Shown here in pieces: positions 1-13,700 of a stretch of DNA of 64,000 nt. This DNA is from Epiperipatus broadwayi (Eukaryota; Onychophora; Udeonychophora; Euonychophora; Peripatidae), in assembly GCA_028023455.1 (NCBI GenBank), contig JAQFVV010006708.1, forward strand, positions 184,001-248,000, written 5' to 3'. The translations under genes and the position numbers were made by a program. Numbering within the stretch: the stretch's first letter is position 1; every line of letters starts with the position of its first letter. The notes under the pieces were generated by a model. The model had not been told where the DNA came from. It searched no databases and saw nothing but the letters and a program-made list of their open reading frames with translations.

Positions 1-381
1 AATACATATATATTTATACTGCACATACATATTTTTTATATCTTATGCTTAATTGATTTTTGGTAATTAATTATCACTTATATAAAGGTGCAATAACTAC
101 TATTAATGTGATCTCCTTCCCTGATAAGAGAGCTCAAGCAATTACTCCCTGAGTTCGAATACTGTGGTATAACGTGGCTAGAAAGGGGAGAGAATTGGAT
201 GAACTGACCCAAATTGTATCTATGTTAATGAAAATAGGTAGAGCTAGTCTATTGGAAGTAGGTACAATCATAGGTTATGTATTTCATCATGTAATCACTT
301 GCATCCTATCTGAAGACCCAAAGTCCGACCATAATAAGATGCACTCCCCCTATTTCTTTTGGAATCCACCAGCCCATTACA
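1..381 (+). repeat. 5' LTR (truncated by window start) of an LTR retrotransposon
   Basis: Positions 1-381 recur as a direct repeat at 6838-7219, about 90% or more identical by eye over the whole length. The repeat ends in CCCATTACA in both copies, giving the CA end expected of an LTR. It is followed at 384 by a TGG-initiated candidate primer-binding site. The 5' end lies outside the window, so the TG end and target-site duplication cannot be checked. The only open frame inside (174-473) needs a non-ATG start and is not a gene. An unrelated dispersed repeat is possible but the gag and integrase remnants between the two copies argue for LTRs. Confidence 0.7.
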
Positions 382-383
382 TC

Positions 384-401
384 TGGTGCCCAAAGTTTCG
401 G
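384..401 (+). promoter_or_regulatory. Putative primer-binding site (PBS)
   Basis: Two bases after the LTR end lies TGGTGCCCAAAGTTTCGG. The leading TGG is the complement of a tRNA CCA tail and the position is right for reverse-transcription priming. The first bases resemble the tRNA-Phe type PBS (TGGTGCCGAAAC) with a mismatch; I cannot assign the tRNA with confidence. The 3' LTR copy lacks this sequence and runs straight into (TA)n instead, as expected for a PBS. Confidence 0.5.
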
Positions 402-945
402 CATGAATATCAAGTCTCCAAGGAGATCCAGCTATTGAACTCAGAAAAAAAAAAAAAAATTTTTTTAGTTTGAAATTTTTTTTATTTTAAATCGTTTTTG
501 CATATATATATATATAACCTCTATAAACTTACACATCTAACACATAATTGATTCATATAATTACAGCTTTGAAAAGTGTATTTAATATTTTTTTATTATA
601 AATAGTTTTATCAAATAAAAACTATTATCTAGAATGGTAAGTGAAATTTGAGGGATATAAATAATAAAATGAGCCGAGACCAACTATTAGATAAATAATC
701 GTTGATTAAATCGTAGTTAAAATAGATGAGTCAGGAAAAATAAAAGATCAGATTTTTTAAAATGGGAAATAAAAGTTACATATATAAGGGAAATCTAAAC
801 TAAATGCAAATGGCAAAAAGATGTCGTATAAAGCACTATGGTATATATATATATATATTCACTTGTATTAATAAAACCAAATAATATATTTTAAATTTAT
901 AATAAAATTTTAATGTTAACCAGAAGTCAGAAATATTTATTAAAT

Positions 946-3500
946 ATGGATCTTAAGCATTTACTAGAATCAGAGAGTAGTAGTGATAGTGAAATAGAAA
1001 TGACTACCACTATTAGTGAGAAAGAAGCTTTGTATAGCCAAGAATCTGGGGATCTATAAATAAAACTGAACACTTACTGCGGGTGCAGGAAGAAAGCCAG
1101 ATAGTTTTTCAAACTCAAGAGACCCATGCCAATAAAATCAGACCAGCACCTCAAGCTGACATAGCACCATCTTTAGGTGAGCAGGCAACTATGATGCAAA
1201 TGCTCCAAATGATAAAAGATCAGATGGATAATATGAAAGCTGATATGGTAACCAAAGCTGATATAATTAATATGAAAATTGATATGAAGGAAATGAGCGA
1301 TAATTTAAGAGAAGAAATGGCAACTATTAACGATAGTTTAAAGGAAGAAATGACACAAATAAGTAGTAAAAACAGTAGTTTAAAGGAAGAAATAGCACAA
1401 ATAAATAGTAATAGTAGTAGTTTAGAAGCAAAGATAGATAGTAATAACAGGTTTAAAGAAGAAATAATAACCAATTTCAGTAATTTAAATATTAATATGG
1501 ATATAAAAATGAATGAATTTGAAAGATGAAACAATTATCTCTTGGTTTAAATAGTGTCCAAGAAGATAATAAAGAATTGAAACAGGCTATGTATGAAATG
1601 AGGAAAGAGATAGATGAAAAAGACATAAGGTATCAACAGAGATTGGAAGAATTCAAGCACACTATCACCAGCTAACTAGACACTAAATATGAAGAAGTAC
1701 AACAAAATCATGTACATTTTAAGGAAAAAGTATCTGCTGAACAGGATAGACACCAAATCAAAATGCAGGACGAATTTAATGTCATTAACACCAAAATTGA
1801 GCAATTTCCCTCCCGATTAAATAATGAAGTGGAATTGAATAACAAATCGTTTGAAGTCATGAGTCAAAATGTAAAGCATTTGGAGGAAAAGATAGCTTCT
1901 GGTGAATTGGAGATTCTTCTGAATGATATAAAATTAGGAACAGTAATTGAAGGCATAAAAGAAATTCATGACCAGATGGACCATATGGACAAAGCCACTA
2001 ATCAAAGATTTGAAGCAATTGAAACTCATTTACACCAAAAGGCATATAGAATGGGAATCAACACAAACTAATTATGAGAATGGAGAAAAGTTAGGAAACG
2101 ATTTAGAAGTAGTTTTCAAAGACAGTAGCAAGGATGATGACCCCTATTTGGGACCTACTTGGTCACATCAAATACCACTGGAAATAGAAGCTTCTCCTTA
2201 TAATATTAACTTTACTTTGGAAAAATCAATACCAAATACACATCAAACTAGCTTAATTATCCCAATACCAACTCCCCAAATAAACTCCACTAAAACAAGC
2301 AAAAATAATGATATAACACAGATTGGTGTGAACAACCAACAAGAACCATAAACTTACACTGAATGTGATGATGATATCCAGAGCAAATCACTATTTGATC
2401 AGATGATTATCACAGAAGAAAACTATCAGAACCACTACCCTACCACACAGCAGAGTAATGATGCAAAGAATCAGCACAATATTTTTGAAGTGATTGATCA
2501 AAATCTATTAAACCCAGAAATAACTGCAGAAATGAATGAAGCAGAGAGTTTGCAAGACTCAGAAATTATGGAAATGCAACAAACAGAAACAAGGCATGAG
2601 ACTCAGGATAGTCAAAAATTAGAAAATAAAGTAAAAAATGATCTGGTGATTGTTGCTAAAAATTTCAGTGGAATAAATGACCACAACCTAGAATCCATTT
2701 TTTTCTCAACAGGTAATACCGGAGATAAGAGATGATCCTCTCAAATTTAACACAGATAACCCAGCTAATTAATCCCATGAATGAAATATCTACATTATCA
2801 TGAGATCATCTACATCTACAAAGTCAGATTCAGATAGAGAGTTCAGACCACTCAACAAACCTATCCAGAAGTAGCATAAGGTTTGAGATAGATTATGAAT
2901 CTCAGAAGTTGAGACAAGAACAGTTGGATGATTCTGCCACATCTCAAGTAAAACTAAGCTCTCAAATTCTTAAGGCTAACCATCTTAATAAATTCACAAT
3001 GTGTGAGACAATTTCATGTTTTAAACATGTTATGGAAAAGTACATGGAAAAAGATGAGATGGGAAATGAATTGGATATATATTTAAAAACATTCCATCAT
3101 ACTCATATTTTCCATCAAAGCAGAATTAAAGTATTCTCCAGACAAGATACTGATGAACTATATAGTAGCTATCAGAATATAGTATTATTAACACACAAGA
3201 CTGCTACCATGACAAGTCACCACAATCACCACACTACTTTAGGAATTTTTGATAATAACAAAGGCTATGACCATTTTAGACATTTGCTGTGGCATTTAAG
3301 TGCACTCTACTATCAACATGATGTCTCAGATATGCAAGACAATTTGAACATGGTAGAGAATGCCACATCATAAATTACTAAACAAAGAGATTGGCTGTTT
3401 CATAAACTATGCAATACATATGAAAGTCCTTTTACATTCATTAGGTATAGAAATGCTAGTGCTTAAAAATCTAATAAAGGGATGGACCTCAAAGATTGCA
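946..3500 (+). pseudogene. Degenerate gag-like region of the LTR retrotransposon (coiled coil)
   Basis: Open stretches in changing frames follow one another: 946-1060 (acidic, Ser-rich, from an ATG), 1083-1529, 1530-1673, 1763-2071, about 2071-2351, 2403-2735 and 2909-3373, continuing to about 3470. The 1100-2050 part is a long heptad-rich coiled coil with repeated MDNMKADM-, LKEEM- and EIHDQMD-like segments and no membrane segment. A one-base shift joins 1529 to 1530, and a TAA near 1674 interrupts an otherwise open frame. Gag proteins diverge fast, so the call rests on position between PBS and integrase remnant, coiled-coil content and similarity in organisation to the minus-strand remnant at 20.9-21.5 kb. 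The 2909-3470 segment has no domain I recognise. Not functional as read. Confidence 0.5.
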
Positions 3501-3891
3501 ATTTAAAATTTGTACACCAAACAACTCAAAAGTTTATGAATACAAAATTTTATTGTGAGATAATATACTCTATGAAAAAAAAAACTTAATACTAGAAAGT
3601 TAATGCTAATTTAGTTACCTTTTTATATAAATATTATTTTAAAGAACATATAAAATTGTTTTTATGAATGTTTCAAAAACAGTTAGAGCATAAATAAATG
3701 CACCTACAATTTTTTAAACACTAGGCCATTATTATTGGTTAATAAAAACAAATGTATGGTATAAGTTAACATAGTAGCATTAGAATGCAATGGACTCCAA
3801 TATAATATTTTTTCCATTAAATAAAAGTACACATATGTAAAACAATCAATGAGCATACTAACTCATACCTATACCAGTATATCCCACAGAA

Positions 3892-4197
3892 ATGAATGTG
3901 GAACAGGAAAGATTACAAGCATATGAAAGGCTTAAGAAAATGGCTGACCAAAGAAATAAAAATAAAAAAGGAAAGGTATATTATAATTTTAGAGTAGGGG
4001 ACAAAGTCTTGATTAAAACCCCACATGTAAGTAAACTGCAAGATAATATGTACCATAAGTTTTTTAATCAATATGAAGGACCATTTACAATAGTAAAACA
4101 ATCTGGTCATAATGCATATTGGATTGATATTAGAGGAGAGATACGAGGAACATATATTGCCTGTATCTTAAAACCATATCTTCGAATCTCCACATGA
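3892..4197 (+). pseudogene. Integrase C-terminal (GPF/Y) fragment, gypsy-like pol
   Basis: The 101-residue frame shows the retroelement integrase C-terminal module: FRVGDKVLIKTP around residues 33-44, then YEGPFTIVKQ around 61-70 (the GPF/Y signature), AYWIDI, and a closing LKPYL. In Ty3/gypsy elements this SH3-like module follows the DDE core. Here the preceding 500 bp holds no recognisable protease, reverse transcriptase, RNase H or DDE core, so central pol has been deleted. The frame begins mid-protein. Confidence 0.75.
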
Positions 4198-6797
4198 ACA
4201 TATAGTTGGCTTATAGAATGCACAACCCAGCTGGAATAATAACTAGAAGTGATAATTAAAGCATAGTAAGAGATAAAATCAATATCAAGGAAAATATCTA
4301 TATTTATATCTAGGTGATTTTTAAAAAAATGAGTATAGCTAGGGATATTATATTTATATTTTTTGTTGATGAGGATATACCCAGGTTAGTGTTTTAAAAG
4401 CATTGGGTTATCTTGACATTAACCAAGATAGAAGAGTCAATCCATAGAGAATGATGGACACTCTAATATTTAGTTAGGCATTAAAAAAATCCAGTAAGAC
4501 TGAAAAAGGAGCAGGATGAAGGCTAACAAATAAATTTATATGCCGTCTTAAATAGAGACACATTACCGGTTAATTGTTTGGTCCACATAACCATCAATAA
4601 GAAGAAAAGAAAAAAATCCTAAGTTCAAATCACACTTTAAATGATATATGATTTAACCATAAAAAAAAGTATAAAGTAATTTTGAAAGACTAGTTTATAA
4701 AATTAAGCAACATTAGAGTACATTTTTTAAAACCCTTCATTGCAACCTAACTCAATCCAGCATTAAACAAACACATACTTATATGTTAGTGATAAAATTC
4801 TATCCATATGTCAGAATTTTAACCCTGTAAGTGTGGGTGTTGTAGTGGTGAGCTACAACCTGATACACCATCCAATTATTTAAGACACTACCAATTGAAG
4901 CCACATAGACATATTTGCTTAACCAATAAATTGCCAAGCAAATTATCATATAAACATTTTTTGTTTCCAACACATACATTTACATAAACATCTTTTTATT
5001 TTTAAAAGAAGTAATAAAACTATCATTTACATAAACATCTTTTTATTTTTAAAAGAAGTAATAAAACTATTAAATTTTTAGGAAAAGGAAAAATTAACAG
5101 ATAGGTATACTAATACTGGAATAAAAGGTGTTATATGTTACTAACTGGGGAGAACTATACCAAAAAACTTACACATAAACTTAAAAAATAAAAATAAATA
5201 AAAACAATGACTGAATTAAAATCTAAACACATAGCAACCATTTGTAGAAATGAAATTTAAAATATTTACAAATTATTATTTTTATTTATAATCCCATTTA
5301 TTTACATTATGTCGGTTAAACAATAGGAAATGTCAAGGTTAAAATGCTTAAAAAAACTTCACGTGACCTAACAACATGGTATTAATTGTTATACTGTCTT
5401 CTGCCTTCGAAGATAGAACATTATTTTTTTTCTGCTTAAAAATAAATTTGAATACAAAATGGATGTGAATGTTCGAATTTAAATATATATATATTAATAT
5501 TAATCAAAATGATTGAAAGCTGAATTTTTTTAAGCAATCGTTTGAAATGGAAGAACTAATTTGAAAGTAAAAATTTAATTATTTGCTACTTAGACAATTT
5601 TAGTTAAATGTACGTGTTGCAGTAATATTCAATAATTAATTGTTTTGATATATAATAATATCATCATTGAAATTTTGAAAAGCAAATGAATCAATAAATA
5701 TATATTGTTTTATATCATGATTGCTTGTTGAAAACTTTATACCATGGGGTAATAATACGTCATCAATAAAGCCATGAAAAGTTAAAGATTTTACCTGCCC
5801 AACCATCTTTGCTTTAAATAAAATGCCTAAGCAAATCCAAAACAGGATAATTGGAGAACATTATTATTTTTTGACCCAGACAAGAAATTTCTATTCTTCG
5901 TGGGAGCAGAACTTCATCTCCATTCATAGGAATTTATTTGGCAAATAAACAGTTTCCAGCAGACTCATCGAACTTTAATTAACATAATGGGATAAGAATT
6001 GTGATTTTCATTTTATTTTTTTGTCTATTATAAATTTTATGTATTAATTTCGTTTTCTACAATTGGAAGCTAATGTGTTATAATTTTAGAGAAATTCTTT
6101 ATGAGAGTAATGAGGGGGGGGGGATATTAAATTTAAATATATATATTTTTTATCATCTTTAATTGTATAAAGAATAAAAAAAATACTAGTTTTGACTCCC
6201 CATTTGACTGACTTTTGACAACATATAGGAAATTGAAAGGTAAGAAATTTTAATATTATCTTACAGTAAGCAAAACACAATGATAGAGTTTTATTTCTTT
6301 ATTATTAATTAAGCTTATTTTTATATTACCGTTAATTCAATGATTTATAATCATTGATTTCTCTAGACAACAAAGATTTTTTTGTTGTTATGTTTGTATA
6401 CATATTTTAAATTAGTCAGCTAAAATCGTAATCACATATACATATTATAATTTTACATATTTGTTGTTGTAAATAATTAGTCAAGTACATGAACTTCTAC
6501 CATTGGGTTTAGGGCAAGGGTTTTCATTTTACTAATATCATTATAGACATTGATGTGGTAGAGATTCATCCTTGACAAAATCAATTATATGTATCAGATT
6601 TAATTGTTATTCATATTTTTTTTTGTTAATCAATAAATGTTTATATAATTCGTTATTTTAATTTGGTCTCTAACTCATCATTATTTCCATATCCACCATC
6701 AGCTTTATAACTCTTCATTATTCATATACCCATTGTAAACATTATTATCTTATTTAATTTTACATTTATCAATATTATTAATATGATAGAGGAAATA
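4198..6797. other. Non-coding 3' internal region of the LTR element
   Basis: No open frame with coding character is visible between the integrase fragment and the 3' LTR. The only long frame (6086-6280, minus) is low-complexity. The stretch holds a 47-bp tandem duplication at 4977-5070 and a G run near 6114-6123. A short purine stretch, AGAGGAAA near 6788-6795, is a weak polypurine-tract candidate just before the 3' LTR. An env gene, if once present, is not recognisable. Confidence 0.4.
4977..5070. repeat. 47-bp tandem duplication
   Basis: A 47-bp unit beginning CATTTACATAAACATC occurs at 4977-5023 and again, identical, at 5024-5070. It looks like a recent replication-slippage duplication inside the LTR element. 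Confidence 0.85.
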
Positions 6798-6837
6798 CAT
6801 ATATATATATATATTTAAGTCATTTATTATAACTTTT

Positions 6838-7219
6838 AATACATATATACTTATACTGCACATACATATTTTTATATATCTTATGCTTAATTGATTTTTG
6901 GTAATTAATTATCACCTATATAGAGGTGTGATAACTACTATTAGTGTGATCTCTTTCCCTGATAAGAAAGCTCAAGCAATTACTCCCTGAGTTTGAATAC
7001 TGTGGTATAACGTGGCTAGAAAGGGGTGAGAATTGGATGAACTGACCCAAATTGTATGTAGGTTAATAAAAATAGGTAGAGCTAGTCTATTGGAAGTAGG
7101 TACAATCAGAGGTTAGGTATTTCATCACGTAATCACTTGCACCCTATCTGAAGACCCATAGTCCGACCATAGTAAGATGCACTCCCCCTATCTCTTTTGA
7201 AATCCACCAGCCCATTACA
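6838..7219 (+). repeat. 3' LTR of the LTR retrotransposon
   Basis: Direct repeat of 1-381, co-linear to the CCCATTACA end, after which (TA)n follows instead of the PBS. The true left end may lie nearer 6798, after the purine run. Scattered substitutions and short indels separate the two LTRs, so the insertion is old rather than recent. Confidence 0.7.
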
Positions 7220-9229
7220 ATATATATATATACTTGCTTGCTAATTTAGATTTTAGCAAAATTGCAATTCCTTTTCTCTAACATGTTTATTTAATTCATA
7301 CTAACAACATGGTGGTGATCTGGGATTCTTCTAATATTATGATTTGTTTCTACAATAATAGAAAAGACCATTCACACTAGACATTATTAATCATATATAC
7401 TGAAAAAATAAATAAATGACAAAATGATTAGTATCAACAAACAAACGACAAATAATAATGTAACTGTACAAGTATTGCTATTTAATGCTGGACACTATAT
7501 TTTGTTTGAATTGGAAAATAAGACTAATAATGTTTTTCCATTTTCGAACATATCAAGAATTTATACTTTCTTCAACCTATGATAAAAAAAAGAAATAAAC
7601 AAAAAATATAAATATATAAAATAAGAACATGATGTTAACCTAAGATAAATCAAGAGTCCAATAAAGGAAATTGTTCTATAAGAATTGTATGTGTCCTTAT
7701 TGCTACAGTACATGGTCCAATTGGTGGGATATAACTGTTCTAGAACATACATGATAGTGATCTGAATTTCTCTCTTCTGGGTAGCATGTTGTGAGGTATT
7801 AAGTTTACATCTTCACATCCAAGTAGTAAAGTTTGTAGTGTCTTCAGTTTAGATGTCCAGTGGCTGTGTTGAGTCAAATTAAGTTTTGATGGTTACAGCT
7901 CCATGGATGATGAATCTCTTCCTATGAGGTATAGCAGCATATGGTTGTCTGTGTTTCTATATATTTTGTAACCTATTTTTATATATCTCATTATCCTATC
8001 TCAGGGATCTAAAACAGTGGGGTATGAAAACTCAGATACAGATATAAAATCATTATCGTTTTATGAATACTATGCCAGGGAGGATAATAATAGTTGAGTT
8101 AGCCAAGTCAACAATCACTCTCACTATTTCAAATTAATATCAAAAAAAAATTAAACACTATAATTATTTATTGGTGAAACATCCCAAGTTCTTCGATTAT
8201 TAAAAAAAAATTTTTAATAGCAAAATCAACTGGGAAGGTATTCGAATACTGTGACTGGAGAAAGGCTTTTATGTCACCTGAAGAAGCATCCAGCATATAT
8301 ATCATAATCCTACCAAGTATGGTAAACTATATTTTAGTATTAATAAAATCATTATAATAATTGGCATATTTGTGATGTGAGTTTGCAGTGTTTAAATCGT
8401 TATCTCTTTAAATTTGAATGAAAATAGTCCTCATTACTCCATTATTTAGTAATTATAATTGTATGAAGGTATGATTTGATTTAAGTATTGGAATATCGAT
8501 ATATGATTGGATTTGAAATTTGTGAGATCCAAAACATTAAGACACAGACAAAATTTTATTAAATTATAAAACTTTATTAACAATAATAATAACATATATT
8601 ACAATAAGTACACATCTTCATAGCTCTCCCTTCTTTTAAATTAAACTAAAAAAATAATAATAAATGTCTCATTATCATTAAAATGGGTTTCACAGTTGCT
8701 GCGGAATTATATTCTTATGCTAACTGGCCAATATACCACTAGAACTATAAGTATGCTAGGGAAATATATCTGATGTAATAATAAACAATTACTAACTAAT
8801 TTGATTTTACATTTTAACTCTAATTTTCACAAACATCAAGTCTAAACTACAGTTCTTAATATACGGTTAATGACACTGGTCACAAGAAATCTTTTAACTA
8901 ACAAAATATACTCATAAACTAACCATTAGGTAGAATCAATTCATATACCCTGTTAAATTGTTTTAAATATCTCAACACTATAGAATCCTCTGCCTACCCT
9001 CACATTCATACACAAACGGTTTTAAGTGTTAATAAAAAAATACATTAGCTATCCTATAAATGACTCACACACACATTTAGCATAACCAATGTCCCCAACC
9101 AGAGTAATCTTTATTTTTTTTACTAGTCCAGTGAAGATATGCTTCAGCTGTCAGCTGGAAATGATTATGAAATAGTTAAGGTATTACATTATTTCTATTT
9201 TAATTAAAATTTAAATTGGTAATAGTATG
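7220..9229. other. Intergenic, AT-rich; no gene seen
   Basis: Starts with a short (TA)n tract. The 7740-8030 part is less AT-biased and, on the minus strand, reads briefly like broken coding sequence, but I recognise no family. Around 8530-8600, runs of ATTTTATTAA/AACTTTATTAAC suggest minus-strand polyadenylation-type sequence of an old element. Confidence 0.4.
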
Positions 9230-10779
9230 TATACTGAACCCCACCAGTTGATGGCATTTTTTACACAATGCACATCAATATACTGTTTTAGTGGCCTTAA
9301 CTTATGGCTGACGCTACAATCGGTGTTGTTTGAGCGGTAACAGGCCGCCTGAGGACGATGTATTCTATGATTACATATCAAAATACTATACCCATTGCAT
9401 TGCAACAGTATTCCTCAAGTGAGCACTATTGAACTCTCGCTACAATCTAATTAGAAAGAGGTGAAACTATCCAAAAATTAATTGGCGGAGAAAGGTAGGG
9501 GAATTAGTATTTCCTATTAAGAAATGGCAGGTCATCATACAACGCTTCCCTATAGTTTTAAACTGCACACAACTTCAAAAGGTTATTCTTTTCAGCAGAA
9601 TTTTTGCCGATTTCCCACACAAATGCACGTTTGTGCATGAATCCATGGAGAACAGTAAAATGTCTTCTGCAAGTTGTAAAAATTGGTTAAAGCTTAGTGA
9701 ATTGCTGGTCACAGGGACAGGACCTCTTCTGGGCGATACTAGGCGAGATGAGCATGTCGAAGTGACTGTTTTTTTTTTGTTTGGGTTCCTTGTTATTTTA
9801 TTTGCATGTTACCTTTGGCTTCTGTATTTTTAAGCCCCCAAAAATGTGTTTTTTTACTTGTTTCTGTCACAACTTGTTCAAAGTTTTGTTTACTTTTTGA
9901 TTCAATAAATTATTTTTTGGAAAACTGTTGTTGTTGTTCACATGATTTTAAAGAGTAGGTAGGTAATATTTTATTCCAAAAAAGAGGGTTTAAGAGTTTC
10001 TTCAAAAAGCCAAAAAAATAATAATAAACAACTGTGCTGTAACATAAATGTTCAAAAAGGAAATCAAAAAAGAAGTCGATAATTAAAAATCGAAACAAAC
10101 CTTCCTCCCACCCACCCCTCCCTCCTTACAAAAAAGTGTTTTTTAAAAACGAACTGTTTATGTTTTTTTTAAAAAGGCCAAAAAATTAAGGAAAAACTTT
10201 TCACTATCATATAAAGGTTTCTGTAATATAAATATTTGACAAAAAAAACCTCCTAATCAATTAAAAAAAGACGACAATTCAAAATCAAAACAACCCCTCC
10301 CCTCCACCCTCTAAAAAGCAAGTGTTGGTTTATTCAAAAGTACCGAATTGTTTAAATTTTTCAAATAAGATATCCGACGGCCCGTTAGTCGATAATTTAA
10401 AAGCAAACCAATACCCCTACACCATCTAAAAACAAAGTGTTTGTTTCTTTAAAATGAACCAAAAAAACCCAGATGAAAAAAAAAACTTTGGTTTCCCATA
10501 ATATTATGTAAAGAAACTGATAGACCGTTAGTCGATAATTTAAAAGCAAACCAACATCTCTACACCATCTAAAAACAAAGTGTTTGTTTATTAACAAAAC
10601 GCAAAAAAAAATGAGTGAAAAAATAAAAAAAAATTGATTTACCGTAATATTATGTAAACCAAACAGAAGGACCGGAAAAAAATACCGTAATATTATGTAA
10701 ACAAACAGACAGACCATGAATCGGTATATTGATGTGCATTGGGAAAAAACAGCGCCATCAAACGATAGGGTTCAGTATA
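9230..10779. mobile_element. Non-autonomous DNA-transposon-like element with long diverged TIRs
   Basis: The left end starts TATACTGAACCC at 9230 and the right end closes GGGTTCAGTATA at 10779. Inverted similarity extends about 65 bp inward (left 9230-9297, right 10718-10779) and includes a shared TATTGATGTGCATTG block. A TA duplication is compatible with the outermost bases, as in Tc1/mariner-type insertion. The interior carries no transposase. The 9633-9833 frame ends in a hydrophobic low-complexity tail and is not a convincing gene. The interior right half is tandemly repeated. Confidence 0.5.
10075..10710. repeat. Degenerate tandem repeat, about 145-190 bp unit
   Basis: The block CGTTAGTCGATAATTTAAAAG followed by a C-rich segment, then ACCATCTAAAAACAAAGTGT, occurs at about 10382 and again at about 10527. 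Weaker versions start near 10075 and 10270. Units of TAATATTATGTAAAC also recur at 10498, 10648 and 10687. The repeats lie inside the 9230-10779 element. Confidence 0.6.
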
Positions 10780-13700
10780 TTTATCATTGGTTCTTAAGTG
10801 AGCTGTACAAAGCAAAGCTAAATGTTATACATCAATACAGCAAGTCGCACTTTAACTCTTATGCACTACAAGTAAATAACGAGTTCTTAAATCAATCTAA
10901 TGACCTTATCATCAGTATAAACACTATTTCATAATTCTCCCTTCAAATAAGCATACATCTATAAAGAAAGGAATACACAGATAAATATATAGTGACATTG
11001 GCAATGACCCAAGAATAAGAGAGCACCCTTTCACTCAGGGCTGGGGTATGCTAGAACTTAATCGCTATGCATATATAGAAGAATGGGTTTGCACAATGCA
11101 CTACTATGAAATATAGAAATCATCTCACGGTATAGCATGATTATGGGGCAAGGAATTCATCCTCTAGCCCCTTATCAAAAAAAATATTTCTAACCAACTA
11201 TTTAATGAGCAAACTATGCTTCCTCGCCCATATCAGGATGTTGAGAACTTAGCCAATCTTGACCATGCTAAGATCACTTGCCAACTCCCATATATATCAG
11301 AGATTAGTTTTTAACTTATACAACTATTGCATCAATCTATAAACCAATGATTTTGCAAGTCCAATTAATGTTACATGTAAAATAACTTCGTATTATTAAC
11401 AGTAAAAAAAGAATTAAGAAATGAGCATCATTCATATAATAATTTCCTTCTCCAAACTGGGACAAGGCCACATCAATATTTCAAATATATACATTAAAAT
11501 AATAAATATATACTAATTTTGTTATAACTAAAATTTAAAGTAATAACCCATTCCAATCAACAAATTTTACACTATACACTCTCATGCCCTTTCTCAAAAT
11601 CATTAAGGGGAAACAACATATTCATTCAATAAATCAAGGCATATTTGGGCTACTGTGCTAATCTTAAATCTAAACAATCTAAATATTTACTAACTTTTAA
11701 CTCATAAGCTTAACAACTAGTATCATAATGCATTAACTAAATATATTATAAAGCAAATAAGCATTAATAATAAAATTTATATTAATAGTCTCTATAGCAT
11801 AGTCCTTCTGAATTCTGTGCTAATCCTCTTAGACACAGTAATCCCTCAATAACTCTGTGTTCACACATTAAATCCAACACGTGAATCCATGGCAAGTTAT
11901 TTAAATTAATTTTATGAAATAATCCACTGGGTTCCAATATAGTATTCGATTCAGAAAACACACAGTTACTAATCCAAAGTGTTTCATCTAAGAGACTCTC
12001 ACTATCCCATTATATTATCATACTTATTCAAATGAGGCAGTAATTTCCAAATCATCCGTTTTATTCTTTTTACCCATTTGACATTCCTTCAACTAGGATT
12101 TCATTTCCTATTTTCATGTAATTTAAACAAGTTTATCACAATTTAGGGGCATAACGATTGAGTTTTTTGTACCAACAATATCTCCTTTTGGTATAACATA
12201 TTAAATTTCAATAACATCCTTAATACTTTTTTCATTGACAACTTTTGTTTCGTATGGTATTAGTGATAGAAATAATATTCCAGGTAGTATTTAACATCAA
12301 CGCTTTATATTACAATTTCATTCCTGCTCTTCTCTTGAATATGTTTTCTTTTTTTTATTTTAGAATGCCAACAGTCATATTTATCAAACATCATAATTAA
12401 TTGATTGAAGGAAATGCTAATACAATTTATGATTTCCATATTTTCTTTAAAGTAATTTTTAGTCTTCGGCGAACACTGTGCTATTTTCCGATCCGTTATA
12501 ACAATGAGAATCATGATGATGATTAATTTTGGGAAGAAAGAACACATACCTGATATAAAACGTTTAAGCACACATTATATTTTAATAATAATATACCATT
12601 TGATTCAATATTTTGGATTAGAGGTTGGAGCCAGTACAGAAGATAATGCTTCTATATTATTTAGATTGGAGATTGTAGACCCTATAAGAACACCCAAGAG
12701 GAAAAGAAAAGGAATAAGCCACCTTCTAGAAAATGTCGAGTTTTATCATCTTGATCTGTCCATCAATCTCTGATCCCTGCCTTCGTTCAATTAAATCTTT
12801 ATATCCTAATTTTAATTGGCTATACTCTATTGTATTAAAATTAAGTGCCTCTACTCAGACAGACATCATGTGCTTCTTATGGAATATTTTTCCACTCGGA
12901 ACGAAACCCGCTTGAGAGAGCCAATAAAAATTTTTAATAATGATTAAAAAAATACATAGCAGACTAACTTCGAACTCAAGATTTTGAATGATAATATTCT
13001 GCTATAGATTCAAAATTTAAATAAAATTATTGCCCTCTCAACAAGCTTTCACCCCGCCTTATTAAGATTGGTTGTTATTTTTATAATTAAATTTTTTTAT
13101 ACATTCACAACGTGCACACTCACACACATTCTGCTCGATCAATTCCAAATTTTTGCTTAACCTTAATCTAACATACAAATTTCTTTCTATTGATATTTTA
13201 CAACTAATCCTTACTTCCCAAACAGATGCCCCCCCCCCAATTATTATTATTTTTTACTAATCAACGATTCTATCGATCCTATAAAATATTTATCCCTTCC
13301 CTTATCTATTCTACTCATTAACAACTACCCCTTAAATATACTCAATATATTAATAAATAAGCTACTTTCATTTCAAGCATCCATGAATGAGATTGCATTA
13401 CTTATTAAATAATTGTTAAGGTTTATCCAAACTTTAATGTTTACTGAAAATTACTATTATCTAAACATTTTTATCAGGAATTTAATGTGTTACATGAGGA
13501 AAATTTTTAGTTGAACTACTGATAGCAATATAAGTTTCAAACTTAGGTAACTTTGGCGAAAACCAATAGTTATAATATGTTTGATCAAAATCCTTGAGTT
13601 TGTTGAATAGAAAGATATTGGCTATAGGGAATCTCAAGTTAAAGTTGATCTAACTCTCCAGTTCAAGATTGAAAATACCCTTGAAGTATCAAATAAATTT

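Noticed and set aside
120-170. Hammerhead or Pol III B box inside the LTR (GAGTTCGAATAC)
   Set aside because: Only a partial B-box match without an A box at the right spacing; not enough to call.
174-473. 99-residue frame at the left edge
   Set aside because: It begins at GTG, spans LTR, PBS and a poly-A run, and the second LTR copy breaks the frame.
12305-12915. Three overlapping frames of 60-89 residues
   Set aside because: No domains, opposite-strand overlap and AT-driven composition; no evidence of a gene.
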